From Sunxiuqinia dokdonensis (GTDB lineage: Bacteria; Bacteroidota; Bacteroidia; Bacteroidales; Prolixibacteraceae), in assembly GCF_001270965.1 (NCBI RefSeq), contig NZ_LGIA01000022.1, positions 1 to 59,366 on the forward strand: a stretch of 59,366 bases of DNA. Direction: 5' to 3'. Below the pieces are notes generated by a model, which ran no database searches, was not told the origin of the DNA, and saw only the letters and a program-made list of their open reading frames with translations. Of the stretch, positions 39,081 through 47,913 are shown one piece after another (position 1 is the stretch's first letter; each line of letters opens with the position of its first letter). A program made the translations under genes and the position numbers.

Positions 39081-39920
39081 ATGAAGAAAATTGCTATTCA
39101 GGGAATCGCCGGTTCTTTTCACGAAGATGCTGCACGGAATTATTTTGGCGACGAGGAAATCGAAATTGTGGAGTGCCGGTCATTTCAGAGTGTCTGTGAA
39201 TTGATTGATACCGATCAGGTTGACATTGCCGTCATGGCCATTGAAAATTCCATTGCCGGAAGTATCATTCAGAATTATTCGCTCATTCGCGATTATCACC
39301 TGCGGATTATCGGTGAAATTTATATCCATATTCAAATGAACTTGATGATGCTTCCGGGTGCCAAGCCTGAAGACATCAAAACCATTTACTCGCATCCCAT
39401 TGCCATTCGCCAATGTGCCGAATACATTGAGAAGTACTTTCCCGAAGCGAAGATCAGGGAGAACCAGGACACCGCCGCTTCAGGAAAATTGCTGGTAGAG
39501 GAGAAACTGACGGATGCCGCGGCAATCGGGAACTTGCGTACCGCTGAAATTTACGGACTGAATGTGATCGACAAAGGCATCGAATCGAATAAAAAGAATT
39601 ACACGCGTTTTTGGATCCTGTCCAAACATGCCAATCATGCCGAGGAGAATAACAAAGCATCGATTTGTTTTGAAGTGGGACACTACTATGGCGCATTGGC
39701 CAAAGTGCTGAATATCTTTGCAGAAAATAAAATCAACCTGAACAGAATTTTGTCGGTTCCCATTCTTGGCAAACCCAACGAATACACCATTCATGTTGAT
39801 GTGGAGTGGGATACCACGGCAAATTACGAGCATGCCATTCATTTAATTTTGAAAAATGTCTCCAGTTTGTCTATTTTAGGCGAATATGTCCGGGGCGAAC
39901 TCGAGATCCAGAATCAATAA
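39081..39920 (+). CDS. pheA: Prephenate dehydratase
   Basis: Converts prephenate to phenylpyruvate in phenylalanine synthesis. At 279 residues it is the usual monofunctional form: catalytic periplasmic-binding-like domain (about 1-180) with IENSIAGS (54-61) and NYTRFWIL (173-180), where the Thr is essential for catalysis, then an ACT domain (about 195-275). The regulatory ESRP motif of many PheAs is here LSVP, as in other Bacteroidota. It is placed with the aryl-acid genes, so both routes to phenylpyruvate are coded together. Confidence 0.95.
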   Translation: MKKIAIQGIAGSFHEDAARNYFGDEEIEIVECRSFQSVCELIDTDQVDIAVMAIENSIAGSIIQNYSLIRDYHLRIIGEIYIHIQMNLMMLPGAKPEDIKTIYSHPIAIRQCAEYIEKYFPEAKIRENQDTAASGKLLVEEKLTDAAAIGNLRTAEIYGLNVIDKGIESNKKNYTRFWILSKHANHAEENNKASICFEVGHYYGALAKVLNIFAENKINLNRILSVPILGKPNEYTIHVDVEWDTTANYEHAIHLILKNVSSLSILGEYVRGELEIQNQ

Positions 39921-40010
39921 AACCCCGATTCATTGGTGTTCCTGCCAGTGAGTGCCGGATAGAAAATAAAAAAAGAAACTGTTTCGTGACCTTTTAAAAA
40001 ACCTTGAGAT

Positions 40011-40535
40011 ATGAGTAAAATAGGACTGTTTTTTGGACCCGAAAAAGGTTCCGTTCATCGTGCCGCAGAGAAAGTGGCTGCTGCTATTGGCGAAGATCAA
40101 GTTGATATGATTTCGGTAAATAACGCCACTGCCTCCGATCTGGAGAAATACGATAAAATCATTTTTGGAATTTCGACCGTTGGCAAAGAAACCTGGGATT
40201 CGGAATACTCCAATACCGATTGGGCCAAATTTTTTCCTGAAGTGAGCAAGGCCGCCTACAAAGGACAGGTCGTTGCCATTTTCGGGCTGGGTGACCACAT
40301 TACTTATCCCGAGCATTTTGTGAATGCCATTGGTCGTTTGGCCAAAGAGCTGATGAAACAAAATGTCAAGCTGGTGGGGTCGGTTAGTCCCGAAGGTTAC
40401 GAGTTTGACGATTCGGAAGCCCTGATTGACGGGCAGTTTGCCGGCTTGCCACTTGACGAGGATTTTGAGCCGGAACTGACCGACGAGCGGATTGCTGCCT
40501 GGCTCCAGTCGATTCAGCCCGATTTCGGATTCTAA
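40011..40535 (+). CDS. Flavodoxin
   Basis: A 174-residue FMN electron carrier. The first strand and phosphate loop read IGLFFGPEKGSVHRAAEKVA, a variant of the common GSTTGNT loop. Later IFGISTVGKETWDSEYSNTDW and VAIFGLGDHITYPEHFVNAIG carry the FMN-stacking aromatic and the 90s-loop signatures. It lies between prephenate dehydratase and the 2-oxoacid:ferredoxin oxidoreductase block, and could exchange electrons with the latter. Confidence 0.9.
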   Translation: MSKIGLFFGPEKGSVHRAAEKVAAAIGEDQVDMISVNNATASDLEKYDKIIFGISTVGKETWDSEYSNTDWAKFFPEVSKAAYKGQVVAIFGLGDHITYPEHFVNAIGRLAKELMKQNVKLVGSVSPEGYEFDDSEALIDGQFAGLPLDEDFEPELTDERIAAWLQSIQPDFGF

Positions 40536-40550
40536 GGCAAAAACATGATA

Positions 40551-40585
40551 AAATTCAGGTCGTCCAAAAGGCCTGAATTTCTTTT
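40551..40585 (+). terminator. Terminator after the flavodoxin gene
   Basis: AAATTCAGG (40551-40559) pairs with CCTGAATTT (40572-40580), followed by CTTTTAAT. Confidence 0.75.
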
Positions 40586-40839
40586 AATCTCGAAAGATTT
40601 ATTTCAAAACGATATCAATTTTGTTCTTTCAATCAGTAAGTTATTTCGAATTGTAAAACCTGTTCTGTAATAGTTTTCAGATGCTTGGTAATTCGCGAAT
40701 ACTTTACTTTTTTTAATCAGAATTTCTGCCTGTTACAGCAAATTACTGAAGTGATTTTTGATTGGAGTTTGACCTTTTTTCAGCCAAAGCACCTTCGGTT
40801 GTGTCCCGTACAGCAGAATTCGGTCAACACAAAAAAACG
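40586..40839. other. Promoter region of the aminotransferase gene
   Basis: AT-rich spacer, no gene. A 10-bp palindrome ATTCGCGAAT at 40691-40700 and CTGTTACAG at about 40732-40740 are possible regulator sites; no full TTTG/TAnnTTTG pair is evident. Confidence 0.4.
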
Positions 40840-42156
40840 ATGAAAAAAACACCAATCAATCAACAACTTGTTGATCAGAATATCGCCAAACTCCGGATCG
40901 ATCATATTGGGCAAGCTTCCATTCGCGAAATAGTCGCCTTGGTTAATTTAGTAGAAGAGGCGGGTAGTGAGAAATTTATCCGTATGGAAATGGGCGTTCC
41001 TGGCCTGCCGCCCGCCCAGGTGGGCACCGAAGCCGAAATTGAAGCCCTTCGGTCCGGTGTCGCTTCCAAATATCCGATGATGGATGGCATCAAGCCGCTG
41101 AAGCAGGAAGCATCGCGTTTCATCAAACTTTTTATGGATGTGGATGTCAGTCCTGCTGGCTGTATTCCAACCGTAGGCTCCATGCAGGGAACCTATGCCG
41201 CCTTATTGGTGGCATCGAATGTTGATGCGAAAAAGGACACCGCCCTGTTTATCGATCCGGGCTTTCCGGTTCAAAAACAGCAAATGCTGGTCATGGGCCA
41301 TCAATACGAAACATTTGACGTATTCAACCACCGGGGTGCCAAGTTGCGCGAAAAACTGGAGGGCTTTCTTGCCAAAGGGAATATCAACTCCATTATTTAT
41401 TCGAACCCCAATAACCCCAGCTGGATTTGTTTCACCGAGGAAGAGTTGCAGATTATTGGCGAACTGGCCAACAAGTATGATGTGATTGTGATGGAAGATC
41501 TGGCTTATTTTGGCATGGATTTCCGCAAGGATTTGTACACGCCGGGCAAGCCACCTTACCAGCCAACCGTGGCCCGTTACACCAACAACTATGTGCTGTT
41601 TGTATCGAGCTCGAAAATATTTTCATACGCCGGACAGCGTTGCGGCATGATGATCATTTCAGATAGCCTGTTTAATCGTGATTACGACAATCTGAAAATC
41701 CGTTTCAAAAGCAACACCTTTGGAAACGCCATTGTGTTGCGGGCTTTGTACACGTTGTCATCCGGAACCAGCCATTCGGCCCAGTATGCCCTGGCGGCCA
41801 TGTTTAAAGCCGCCAGCGATGGCCAGTTCAACTTCATCAACGATGTGAAAGAATACAGCGAGAAGGCCAAAATCATGAAATCGATTTTTCTGAAGCATGG
41901 CTTCTACATTGTATATGAAAAAGATGGCGACGAATTGGTGGGCGATGGCTTTTATTTCACCATTGCTTACCCGAACATGACCGGCGAAGAGTTACTGGCC
42001 AATTTGCTGTACTACGGCGTGAGTGCCATTACGCTGAAAAACACGGGAAGTGAAAAAGAAGGATTGCGGGCCTGTGTGTCGCATGTGCAACGCAGCCAAT
42101 TTGATGATTTGGATAAACGACTGGAGCAGTTTGCAACTGATTTTCCGGTGAACTAA
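40840..42156 (+). CDS. Pyridoxal-phosphate-dependent aminotransferase, class I/II
   Basis: A 438-residue transaminase interconverting an amino acid and its 2-oxo acid. The PLP lysine is K259 in SSSKIFSYAGQR, with upstream NPNNPS (about 190) and DLAYFGMD (about 220). The ATG at 40840 was chosen over an in-frame one at 40762, because the extra 26 residues are unlike the family and the later start gives the usual MKKTPINQQLVDQNIAKL beginning. Given its neighbours it probably handles aromatic or branched-chain amino acids. It is followed 10 bp later by the Crp/Fnr gene. Confidence 0.9.
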   Translation: MKKTPINQQLVDQNIAKLRIDHIGQASIREIVALVNLVEEAGSEKFIRMEMGVPGLPPAQVGTEAEIEALRSGVASKYPMMDGIKPLKQEASRFIKLFMDVDVSPAGCIPTVGSMQGTYAALLVASNVDAKKDTALFIDPGFPVQKQQMLVMGHQYETFDVFNHRGAKLREKLEGFLAKGNINSIIYSNPNNPSWICFTEEELQIIGELANKYDVIVMEDLAYFGMDFRKDLYTPGKPPYQPTVARYTNNYVLFVSSSKIFSYAGQRCGMMIISDSLFNRDYDNLKIRFKSNTFGNAIVLRALYTLSSGTSHSAQYALAAMFKAASDGQFNFINDVKEYSEKAKIMKSIFLKHGFYIVYEKDGDELVGDGFYFTIAYPNMTGEELLANLLYYGVSAITLKNTGSEKEGLRACVSHVQRSQFDDLDKRLEQFATDFPVN

Positions 42157-42166
42157 TTGATAAGAA

Positions 42167-42733
42167 ATGAGTGGCTATTCAAGCAAAATATTTGATCATT
42201 CGACTTTGAACCAGTTGAAGAAATATTTTGCGAAGCAAGCGCCCATTTCAGTAAAAAAAGGGGAAACCTTCCTGGCTTATGGCGAGCCCAATCAAAAATT
42301 GGGAATTTTGCTGGACGGCTTGATGTATGCTACTTATGTGTCCGAAAACGGGCAGGAGTGGATCTCCCGGTTCTTCTACACACCCGACAATGCCATTGTC
42401 AGTAGTCATGATTCGTTTTTGTCGGGTGACAACTCGGTTGAAGCCATTCGGGCATACGAAGATTCCCTACTCATTTTTATTACAAAAACGGAATTTGACC
42501 AGATGCTGGCGTCCAGCAGTGAGCTACAGGCGCTGGTGAGACGTATGGCCGAAGAAAGCTATGTGAATGCCATGAAGCGGGTGCATATGCTGCAATCACT
42601 CACCGCATCGCAGCGAGTCAAGCGGTTTGTCAAAGAACATGGCGATTTGGTTTCCAGGGTGCAGCGGCAACACATTGCTTCGTACCTGGGCATTCATCGG
42701 AATATATTCACGCGAATATTGAACAAAATATAG
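42167..42733 (+). CDS. Crp/Fnr family transcriptional regulator
   Basis: A 188-residue regulator: cyclic-nucleotide-binding-like beta-roll (about 15-115) and C-terminal helix-turn-helix (about 135-188, ending QRQHIASYLGIHRNIFTRIL). No Fe-S cysteines typical of Fnr are visible, so the effector is unknown. It follows the aminotransferase and precedes the oxidoreductase operon, whose upstream region holds a palindrome with Crp/Fnr geometry. Confidence 0.92.
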   Translation: MSGYSSKIFDHSTLNQLKKYFAKQAPISVKKGETFLAYGEPNQKLGILLDGLMYATYVSENGQEWISRFFYTPDNAIVSSHDSFLSGDNSVEAIRAYEDSLLIFITKTEFDQMLASSSELQALVRRMAEESYVNAMKRVHMLQSLTASQRVKRFVKEHGDLVSRVQRQHIASYLGIHRNIFTRILNKI

Positions 42734-42744
42734 AGGATTAAATA

Positions 42745-42760
42745 TGCAACTTTTGTTGCA
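42745..42760. promoter_or_regulatory. Candidate Crp/Fnr operator upstream of the oxidoreductase operon
   Basis: TGCAAC-TTTT-GTTGCA is a perfect 16-bp palindrome with the 5-4-5 geometry (GCAAC-N4-GTTGC) of Crp/Fnr sites. It lies at the -33 region of the -7 box at 42782-42789. Confidence 0.55.
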
Positions 42761-42781
42761 GGCAGAGAAGCGTTGATACTA

Positions 42782-42789
42782 TAGATTTG
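42782..42789 (+). promoter_or_regulatory. Promoter -7 box of the 2-oxoacid:ferredoxin oxidoreductase operon
   Basis: TAGATTTG fits TAnnTTTG; the start codon of the ferredoxin subunit is 78 bp downstream. A TTTG occurs at 42752-42755, 26 bp away, longer than the ideal 19. Confidence 0.5.
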
Positions 42790-42867
42790 TATGGCCAGAT
42801 GGAGTTTGATGCAAGAGGTCAGAATCCGGGGCTTTGAAGACTTAAGAAATTTATAAAAAACAAAACC

Positions 42868-43092
42868 ATGGCAAAAGTAGTAGGAGCAGTTGTTGTTGAC
42901 ACCGAGGAATGTAAAGGTTGTGGCCTTTGCGTTGTCGCTTGTCCGCAGCAGGTTTTAGGACAAAACAAACAGGTCAATAGCCGGGGATATCATTATTCAT
43001 TTATGGAAAATCCCGAAGCATGTATTGGCTGTTCAAACTGCGCAGTCGTTTGTCCGGATACCTGTATTACAGTTTACCGCGTAAAGATCTAA
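42868..43092 (+). CDS. 2-Oxoacid:ferredoxin oxidoreductase, delta subunit (4Fe-4S ferredoxin)
   Basis: A 74-residue polyferredoxin with two 4Fe-4S motifs: [12 protein letters not shown] (about 16-27) and [12 protein letters not shown] (about 51-62). It passes electrons between the TPP enzyme and free ferredoxin or flavodoxin. First gene of the four-subunit operon. Confidence 0.92.
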   Translation: MAKVVGAVVVDTEECKGCGLCVVACPQQVLGQNKQVNSRGYHYSFMENPEACIGCSNCAVVCPDTCITVYRVKI

Positions 43093-43120
43093 TTGCTGTT
43101 AACATTAAAAGATTCAATAG

Positions 43121-44215
43121 ATGGGAGATTTAAGATTAATGAAAGGGAACGAAGTCATTGCTGAAGCAGCTATTCGCTGTGGTTGCGATGGTTACTTCGG
43201 ATACCCGATCACCCCACAGTCAGAGGTGATGGAAACGCTCATGGCCCGTGAACCCTGGGACGAAACCGGCATGGTGGTATTACAGGCCGAAAGCGAAGTG
43301 GCTTCGATTAATATGGTTTACGGAGCAGCCGGCTCGGGAAAGAAAGTCATGACCTCGTCGTCAAGCCCCGGAATTAGCTTAATGGCTGAAGGAATTTCCT
43401 ACATTGCCGGAGCTGAGTTGCCCTGTTTAATTGTGAATGTGCAGCGTGGCGGCCCGGGATTGGGAACCATTCAGCCCTCGCAAGCTGATTATTTCCAGTC
43501 AACTAAAGGAGGCGGACATGGCGACTACCGGCTGATTGTGCTGGCTCCTTCTTCGGTGCAGGAAATGAATGATTTTGTTGACCTTGGCTTTGAACTGGCC
43601 TACAAATATCGTAATCCGGCCATGATTTTGACCGATGGCGCCATCGGGCAGATGATGGAAAAAGTGGTGCTGAGCGAGTACAAACCGCGAATGACTTCCG
43701 AAGAAATTAATGACAAATATGGAAGCTGGGCGACCAATGGGAAAAAGCCAAACCGCGACTACAATATCATCACATCGCTGGAAATGGACTCCGCAAAAAT
43801 GGAAAGCAATAACCTGCGTTTTCAAGAAAAATATAAGCAGATGGAAGAGGAAGAAGTTCGCTACGAAACCTTTCAGTGCGACGATGCCGAGTACATTCTG
43901 GTGGCTTTTGGTTCGTCGGCTCGAATCTGCCAAAAGTCGGTTGATCTGGCGCGTGCCAAAGGCTTGAAAGTTGGTTTGCTGCGGCCCATCACCCTGTACC
44001 CGTTCCCCAAAAAGCCCATTGCCGAACTGGCAAAAAAAGTAAAAGGCTTTTTGACTGTTGAAATGAATGCCGGACAAATGGTGGAAGACGTTCAGTTGGC
44101 TGCCGGATGTGGAAATAGTTCGGTACCTGTAAAATACTTTGGCCGGATGGGGGGAATTATCCCAACGCCGGGCGAGGTAGTAGAAGCATTGGAACAAAAA
44201 CTTATTGAAGCTTGA
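43121..44215 (+). CDS. vorB: 2-Oxoacid:ferredoxin oxidoreductase, alpha subunit (VorB-like)
   Basis: A 364-residue subunit with the N-terminal pyruvate-oxidoreductase domain GCDGYFGYPITPQSEVMETL, QAESEVASINMVYGAAGSGK and the transketolase-C-like domain at the end. It makes or breaks the 2-oxo acid with the TPP subunit and coenzyme A. VorB is the usual name for this version (3-methyl-2-oxobutanoate, branched-chain), but phenylpyruvate and indolepyruvate are handled by close relatives, and the neighbouring PaaK genes favour an aryl substrate as well. Confidence 0.88.
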   Translation: MGDLRLMKGNEVIAEAAIRCGCDGYFGYPITPQSEVMETLMAREPWDETGMVVLQAESEVASINMVYGAAGSGKKVMTSSSSPGISLMAEGISYIAGAELPCLIVNVQRGGPGLGTIQPSQADYFQSTKGGGHGDYRLIVLAPSSVQEMNDFVDLGFELAYKYRNPAMILTDGAIGQMMEKVVLSEYKPRMTSEEINDKYGSWATNGKKPNRDYNIITSLEMDSAKMESNNLRFQEKYKQMEEEEVRYETFQCDDAEYILVAFGSSARICQKSVDLARAKGLKVGLLRPITLYPFPKKPIAELAKKVKGFLTVEMNAGQMVEDVQLAAGCGNSSVPVKYFGRMGGIIPTPGEVVEALEQKLIEA

Positions 44216-44219
44216 AAAG

Positions 44220-45017
44220 ATGGACGTAAAAGATATTATCAAACCCGAAAACCTGGTTTATCAAAAACCAAAACTACTGACCGACAAAACCATGCATTAC
44301 TGCCCCGGCTGTACGCATGGTGTGGTGCATCGTTTGGTGGCCGAAGTAATTGAGGATTTGGACATTCAGGAGAAAACGATTGGCGTTTCGCCGGTTGGTT
44401 GTTCTGTATTTGCCTACAATTACATTGACATTGACTGGCAGGAAGCTGCCCATGGACGTGCTCCGGCAGTGGCTACCGGCATTGCGCGGGTGAACGAGGA
44501 CAAGGTGGTGTTTACCTACCAGGGCGATGGCGATTTGGCATCGATTGGAACAGCCGAAATTTTGCATGCATGCAATCGTGGCGAAAATATCGTCGTTATT
44601 TTCATCAACAATGCCATCTATGGAATGACGGGTGGACAAATGGCACCAACCACCTTGCTCGGGCAAGTGACGGCTACCACACCCTGCGGACGCGATTTAG
44701 AGCGCAATGGTTATCCGCTGAAGATTACCGAACTGATTGCCCAGCTGCCGGGAACTTCGTACGTGACACGGCAGTCGGCACATACACCGGCAACAGCACG
44801 TAAATGTCGCAAAGCCATCAAAAAAGCCTTTCAGAATGCCATCGACAAAAAAGGAACTTCCTTTGTCGAAGTGGTGTCGACCTGTAACTCAGGCTGGCGT
44901 TTGAGCCCGGTGGATGCCAATATTTGGATGGAAGAGAACATGTTCCCCTTCTTTCCGATGGGAGATATGAAAGATGGCGAGCGCGATGCGCCTGATGCCT
45001 ATTTAAAAAAGAACTAA
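44220..45017 (+). CDS. 2-Oxoacid:ferredoxin oxidoreductase, beta subunit (TPP-binding)
   Basis: A 265-residue thiamine-diphosphate subunit: CPGCTHGVVHRLVAEV (about 24-39), TPP/Mg motif GDGDLASIGTAEI followed by NNAIYGMTGGQ. The ATG at 44220 is preferred over an in-frame TTG at 44205 that would overlap the alpha gene. Reads 4 bp after the alpha stop, so the subunits are translated together. Confidence 0.9.
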   Translation: MDVKDIIKPENLVYQKPKLLTDKTMHYCPGCTHGVVHRLVAEVIEDLDIQEKTIGVSPVGCSVFAYNYIDIDWQEAAHGRAPAVATGIARVNEDKVVFTYQGDGDLASIGTAEILHACNRGENIVVIFINNAIYGMTGGQMAPTTLLGQVTATTPCGRDLERNGYPLKITELIAQLPGTSYVTRQSAHTPATARKCRKAIKKAFQNAIDKKGTSFVEVVSTCNSGWRLSPVDANIWMEENMFPFFPMGDMKDGERDAPDAYLKKN

Positions 45018-45029
45018 AAAACTGAAATC

Positions 45030-45587
45030 ATGACTGAAGAAATCATTATCGCCGGATTTGGTGGGCAGGGAGTGCTTTCCATGGGTAAAATATTGGCCTA
45101 TTCGGGTGTGATGCAAGATCAGGAAGTGACCTGGTTTCCATCGTACGGCCCCGAGATGCGAGGCGGAACAGCCAATGTTTCGGTGATCATTAGCGATACG
45201 CGAATCAGCTCGCCCATTCTACACGAATTTGATACGGCCATCATCCTGAACCAGCAATCGATGGATAAATTTGAGAAGACGGTAAAACCCGGTGGCGTCC
45301 TGCTGTACGATCCCAATGGTATTGTGAATCCGCCTACCCGGACCGATATTAACATCTACAAGATTGAAGGAACCAAGATTGCCGCTGACCTGGGCAATGT
45401 AAAAACCTTTAACATGGTGGTGTTGGGCGCCTATTTGAAAGCCAAACCCATTGTTAAGATGGAAAGCATCCGCAAGGGACTGGAGAAATCGCTTCCCGAG
45501 CGCCATCACAAGCTCATTCCACTAAACCTCGAAGCTATTGAAGCCGGACAAGAAAAGCTGGAAGCAGTAAATGAAGTTTCCGTATAG
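45030..45587 (+). CDS. 2-Oxoacid:ferredoxin oxidoreductase, gamma subunit
   Basis: A 185-residue subunit with the coenzyme A-domain signature IIAGFGGQGVLSMGKILAYSG (5-25) and SYGPEMRGGTANVSV. Completes the four-subunit enzyme (delta, alpha, beta, gamma order). Operon ends at the palindromic region before the convergent terminator. Confidence 0.92.
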   Translation: MTEEIIIAGFGGQGVLSMGKILAYSGVMQDQEVTWFPSYGPEMRGGTANVSVIISDTRISSPILHEFDTAIILNQQSMDKFEKTVKPGGVLLYDPNGIVNPPTRTDINIYKIEGTKIAADLGNVKTFNMVVLGAYLKAKPIVKMESIRKGLEKSLPERHHKLIPLNLEAIEAGQEKLEAVNEVSV

Positions 45588-45607
45588 CAGGGAGCGTTCA
45601 CTTCGAA

Positions 45608-45691
45608 TAGTCATCCGATGAATATGTCTGCAAGTTGCGGTGATGTTTCCCCCCGTTTAAATCAGTTAATGATGGATTCATCGGATGACTA
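45608..45691. repeat. Perfect 16-bp inverted repeat with 52-bp centre
   Basis: TAGTCATCCGATGAAT (45608-45623) and ATTCATCGGATGACTA (45676-45691) are exact reverse complements. The 84-bp unit has no coding frame and could be a MITE-like element or a large hairpin in the 3' region of the oxidoreductase transcript. Confidence 0.8.
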
Positions 45692-45720
45692 AAATCAGCA
45701 GAAATTGACTGGTAAAAAAT

Positions 45721-45756
45721 AAAGAGGCTGTCCCCATTGAAAAGGACAGCCTCTTT
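45721..45756. terminator. Bidirectional terminator
   Basis: A perfect 13-bp stem AAAGAGGCTGTCC/GGACAGCCTCTTT with a 10-nt loop between convergent genes. On the minus strand it is followed by a T-rich run, so it is strongest for the carboxynorspermidine synthase gene. Confidence 0.85.
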
Positions 45757-45777
45757 GCTATTCTGGTACTTCCGTAT

Positions 45778-46977
45778 TTAATACTCCATTTCCAGATTTG
45801 TGTCGTGAATTTCGTGCCAAGGCAGGCCATGTTCGTTCAACGCTTCCATAAATGGATCCGGATCGAATTCTTCTACGTTGAATACACCTTCTTTTTTCCA
45901 CAAGCCTTTCAGGTACATCATGGCACCAATCATGGCCGGAACACCGGTGGTGTAGCTCACCGCCTGCGTGCCGGTTTCGGCATAAGCCACTTCGTGGTCG
46001 CAGTTGTTGTACACGTAGTAAGTTTTTTCCTTGCCATCCTTCAGCCCTTTAATGCGGCAACCGATGGAAGTTTGTCCCTTGTAGTTTTCGCCCAGGTCGC
46101 CGGGGTTGGGTAGTACAGCCTTCAAAAACTGGATTGGAACAATTTCACGTCCTTCATACATCACCGGTTCAATGCCGGCCATGCCAATATTTTGAATTAC
46201 CCGCAAGTGAGTCAGGTATTCCTGTCCAAAGGTCATCCAAAAACGGGCTTGCTTAATGGTTGGGAAATTTTTTACCAACGATTCCAGTTCTTCGTGATAA
46301 ATCAGGTACGATTCCTTCGGCCCGATATGGGGGTAGTTCAATGGTTTGTGAATTTCGTGTGGCTCGGTTTCCACCCACTGGCCATCTTTCCAGAATTTGC
46401 CTCGCTGCGTCACCTCGCGGATATTAATCTCCGGGTTGAAGTTCGTCGCAAAGGCTTTTCCGTGGTCGCCGGCGTTGCAGTCAACAATGTCGAGATACTG
46501 AATTTCATCGAAATGATGCTTGGCTGCATAAGCCGTGAAAATGCTGGTGACGCCAGGGTCAAAGCCACAGCCCAGGATGGCGGTGATTCCCGCTTCCTTG
46601 AAGCGGTTTTGATAGGCCCACTGCCATTTGTATTCGAATTTTGCTTCTTCCTTGGGTTCGTAGTTGGCCGTGTCCAGGTAGCTCACTTCCGTTTCCAGGC
46701 AGGCATCCATAATGGGCAGATCCTGGTAGGGAAGGGCCACATTGACCACCAGGTCAGGTTTAAAACTCCGGATCAATTCAACCAGCTGGGGCACGTTTTC
46801 CGCGTCCACCTGCGCTGTTTTGATGCGGTTACCACCAATTTTATCTGCTATTTCATCACACTTGGCCTTGGTTCTGCTGGCCAGCATGATTTCAGTAAAA
46901 ACTTCAGGAAGCGCAGCCATTTTATGAGCTACAACGGTTCCTACGCCACCTGCGCCAATGATCAATACTTTTCCCAT
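45778..46977 (-). CDS. Carboxynorspermidine synthase (saccharopine dehydrogenase family)
   Basis: A 399-residue NAD(P)H-dependent enzyme that reductively joins aspartate semialdehyde to a diamine in the bacterial norspermidine/spermidine route. Rossmann loop GAGGVG (8-13), CLETEVSYLDTANYEP and GCGFDPGVTSIFTAYAAKHH are the Lys1-like carboxynorspermidine dehydrogenase signatures. The alternative, saccharopine dehydrogenase of lysine metabolism, is less likely in a bacterium with this sequence type. Single-gene unit, convergent with the oxidoreductase operon; the decarboxylase NspC is not in the window. Confidence 0.85.
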   Translation of the reverse strand: MGKVLIIGAGGVGTVVAHKMAALPEVFTEIMLASRTKAKCDEIADKIGGNRIKTAQVDAENVPQLVELIRSFKPDLVVNVALPYQDLPIMDACLETEVSYLDTANYEPKEEAKFEYKWQWAYQNRFKEAGITAILGCGFDPGVTSIFTAYAAKHHFDEIQYLDIVDCNAGDHGKAFATNFNPEINIREVTQRGKFWKDGQWVETEPHEIHKPLNYPHIGPKESYLIYHEELESLVKNFPTIKQARFWMTFGQEYLTHLRVIQNIGMAGIEPVMYEGREIVPIQFLKAVLPNPGDLGENYKGQTSIGCRIKGLKDGKEKTYYVYNNCDHEVAYAETGTQAVSYTTGVPAMIGAMMYLKGLWKKEGVFNVEEFDPDPFMEALNEHGLPWHEIHDTNLEMEY

Positions 46978-47096
46978 GAATGTTATCTTTTTTGCATGAA
47001 TTTATTTGTTCCAAAGGAACTAAATTTTTTATTATCAGTAAAACACTTTCTTTGCTTGTTCATCGTGTCTGAGTCTTTTTATTGAATCAACACAAG

Positions 47097-47129
47097 TTTG
47101 ATCATCTTGTTTGAAAATGATTATTTTTG
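47097..47129 (+). promoter_or_regulatory. Promoter of the APS reductase gene
   Basis: TTTG at 47097-47100, 21 bp, then TATTTTTG at 47122-47129. The start codon follows 36 bp later. Confidence 0.65.
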
Positions 47130-47165
47130 TGACTTATTATTGAAAATAAACGAAAGGGAAATCAA

Positions 47166-47879
47166 ATGGTTACTATAGAAACAGCAGCGCAGCTTAATGC
47201 CGAATTTAAGGAAAATGAAATTGTGAATGTCTTAAAAAACCTGGCCGATAGGTTCGAAGGGAAAGTGGTGTTTACCACCAGTTTTGGGATTGAAGACCAG
47301 GTGATCACCGACTACATTTTCAAAAACGACATCCCGATCAAGGTCGTGACCTTAGATACAGGGCGCTTGTTCGAAGAAACCTACAAAGTATATAACCGCA
47401 CGCTTGAAAAATACCAAAAGCCCATTCAGCCCATGTATCCCAATCAGGAGGAGCTGGAAAAGTTTGTTGGCGAGAAGGGTCCCAACAGCTTTTATCTCTC
47501 GGTCGAAAACCGGAAAGCCTGCTGCCACATCCGCAAGGTTGAGCCTTTGGGCCGTGCTTTGAAAGGCATGGAATGTTGGATTACCGGTATCCGGGCATCT
47601 CAGTCGAATAATCGCGAAGATATGCAGTTGTTTGAGTGGGATGGCGGACACGAAATTGTGAAATACAACCCCTTGCGCGACTGGAGCCTGGAAGATTGCC
47701 GTGAGTATGTCAAGGACAACCAGGTGCCCTACAATGTGCTACACGATCGTGGCTTTGTTAGCATTGGCTGTGCGCCCTGTACACGAGCTATTCAGCCGGG
47801 CGAGGATTTCCGCGCCGGACGTTGGTGGTGGGAGAGCAACTCGAAAAAAGAGTGCGGATTACATACACACGAAAAATAA
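47166..47879 (+). CDS. cysH: Adenylyl-sulfate (APS) reductase, CysH type
   Basis: Reduces APS to sulfite with thioredoxin electrons in assimilatory sulfate reduction. 237 residues. The FTTSFGIED loop (36-44) binds the nucleotide, and iron-sulfur cysteines C119-C120 (ACCHIRK) and C202/C205 (GCAPCT) mark the 4Fe-4S APS-specific form rather than the PAPS form. The catalytic cysteine C230 is in the C-terminal ECGLH. It is alone here; the rest of the sulfate pathway is not in the window. Confidence 0.93.
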   Translation: MVTIETAAQLNAEFKENEIVNVLKNLADRFEGKVVFTTSFGIEDQVITDYIFKNDIPIKVVTLDTGRLFEETYKVYNRTLEKYQKPIQPMYPNQEELEKFVGEKGPNSFYLSVENRKACCHIRKVEPLGRALKGMECWITGIRASQSNNREDMQLFEWDGGHEIVKYNPLRDWSLEDCREYVKDNQVPYNVLHDRGFVSIGCAPCTRAIQPGEDFRAGRWWWESNSKKECGLHTHEK

Positions 47880-47913
47880 AAAAAGAGGATCCGTGCTTGA
47901 TTGCGAGCCAGCG

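Noticed and set aside
45778-46977. Lysine-pathway saccharopine dehydrogenase
   Set aside because: Length and motifs fit the bacterial carboxynorspermidine synthase branch of the family better.
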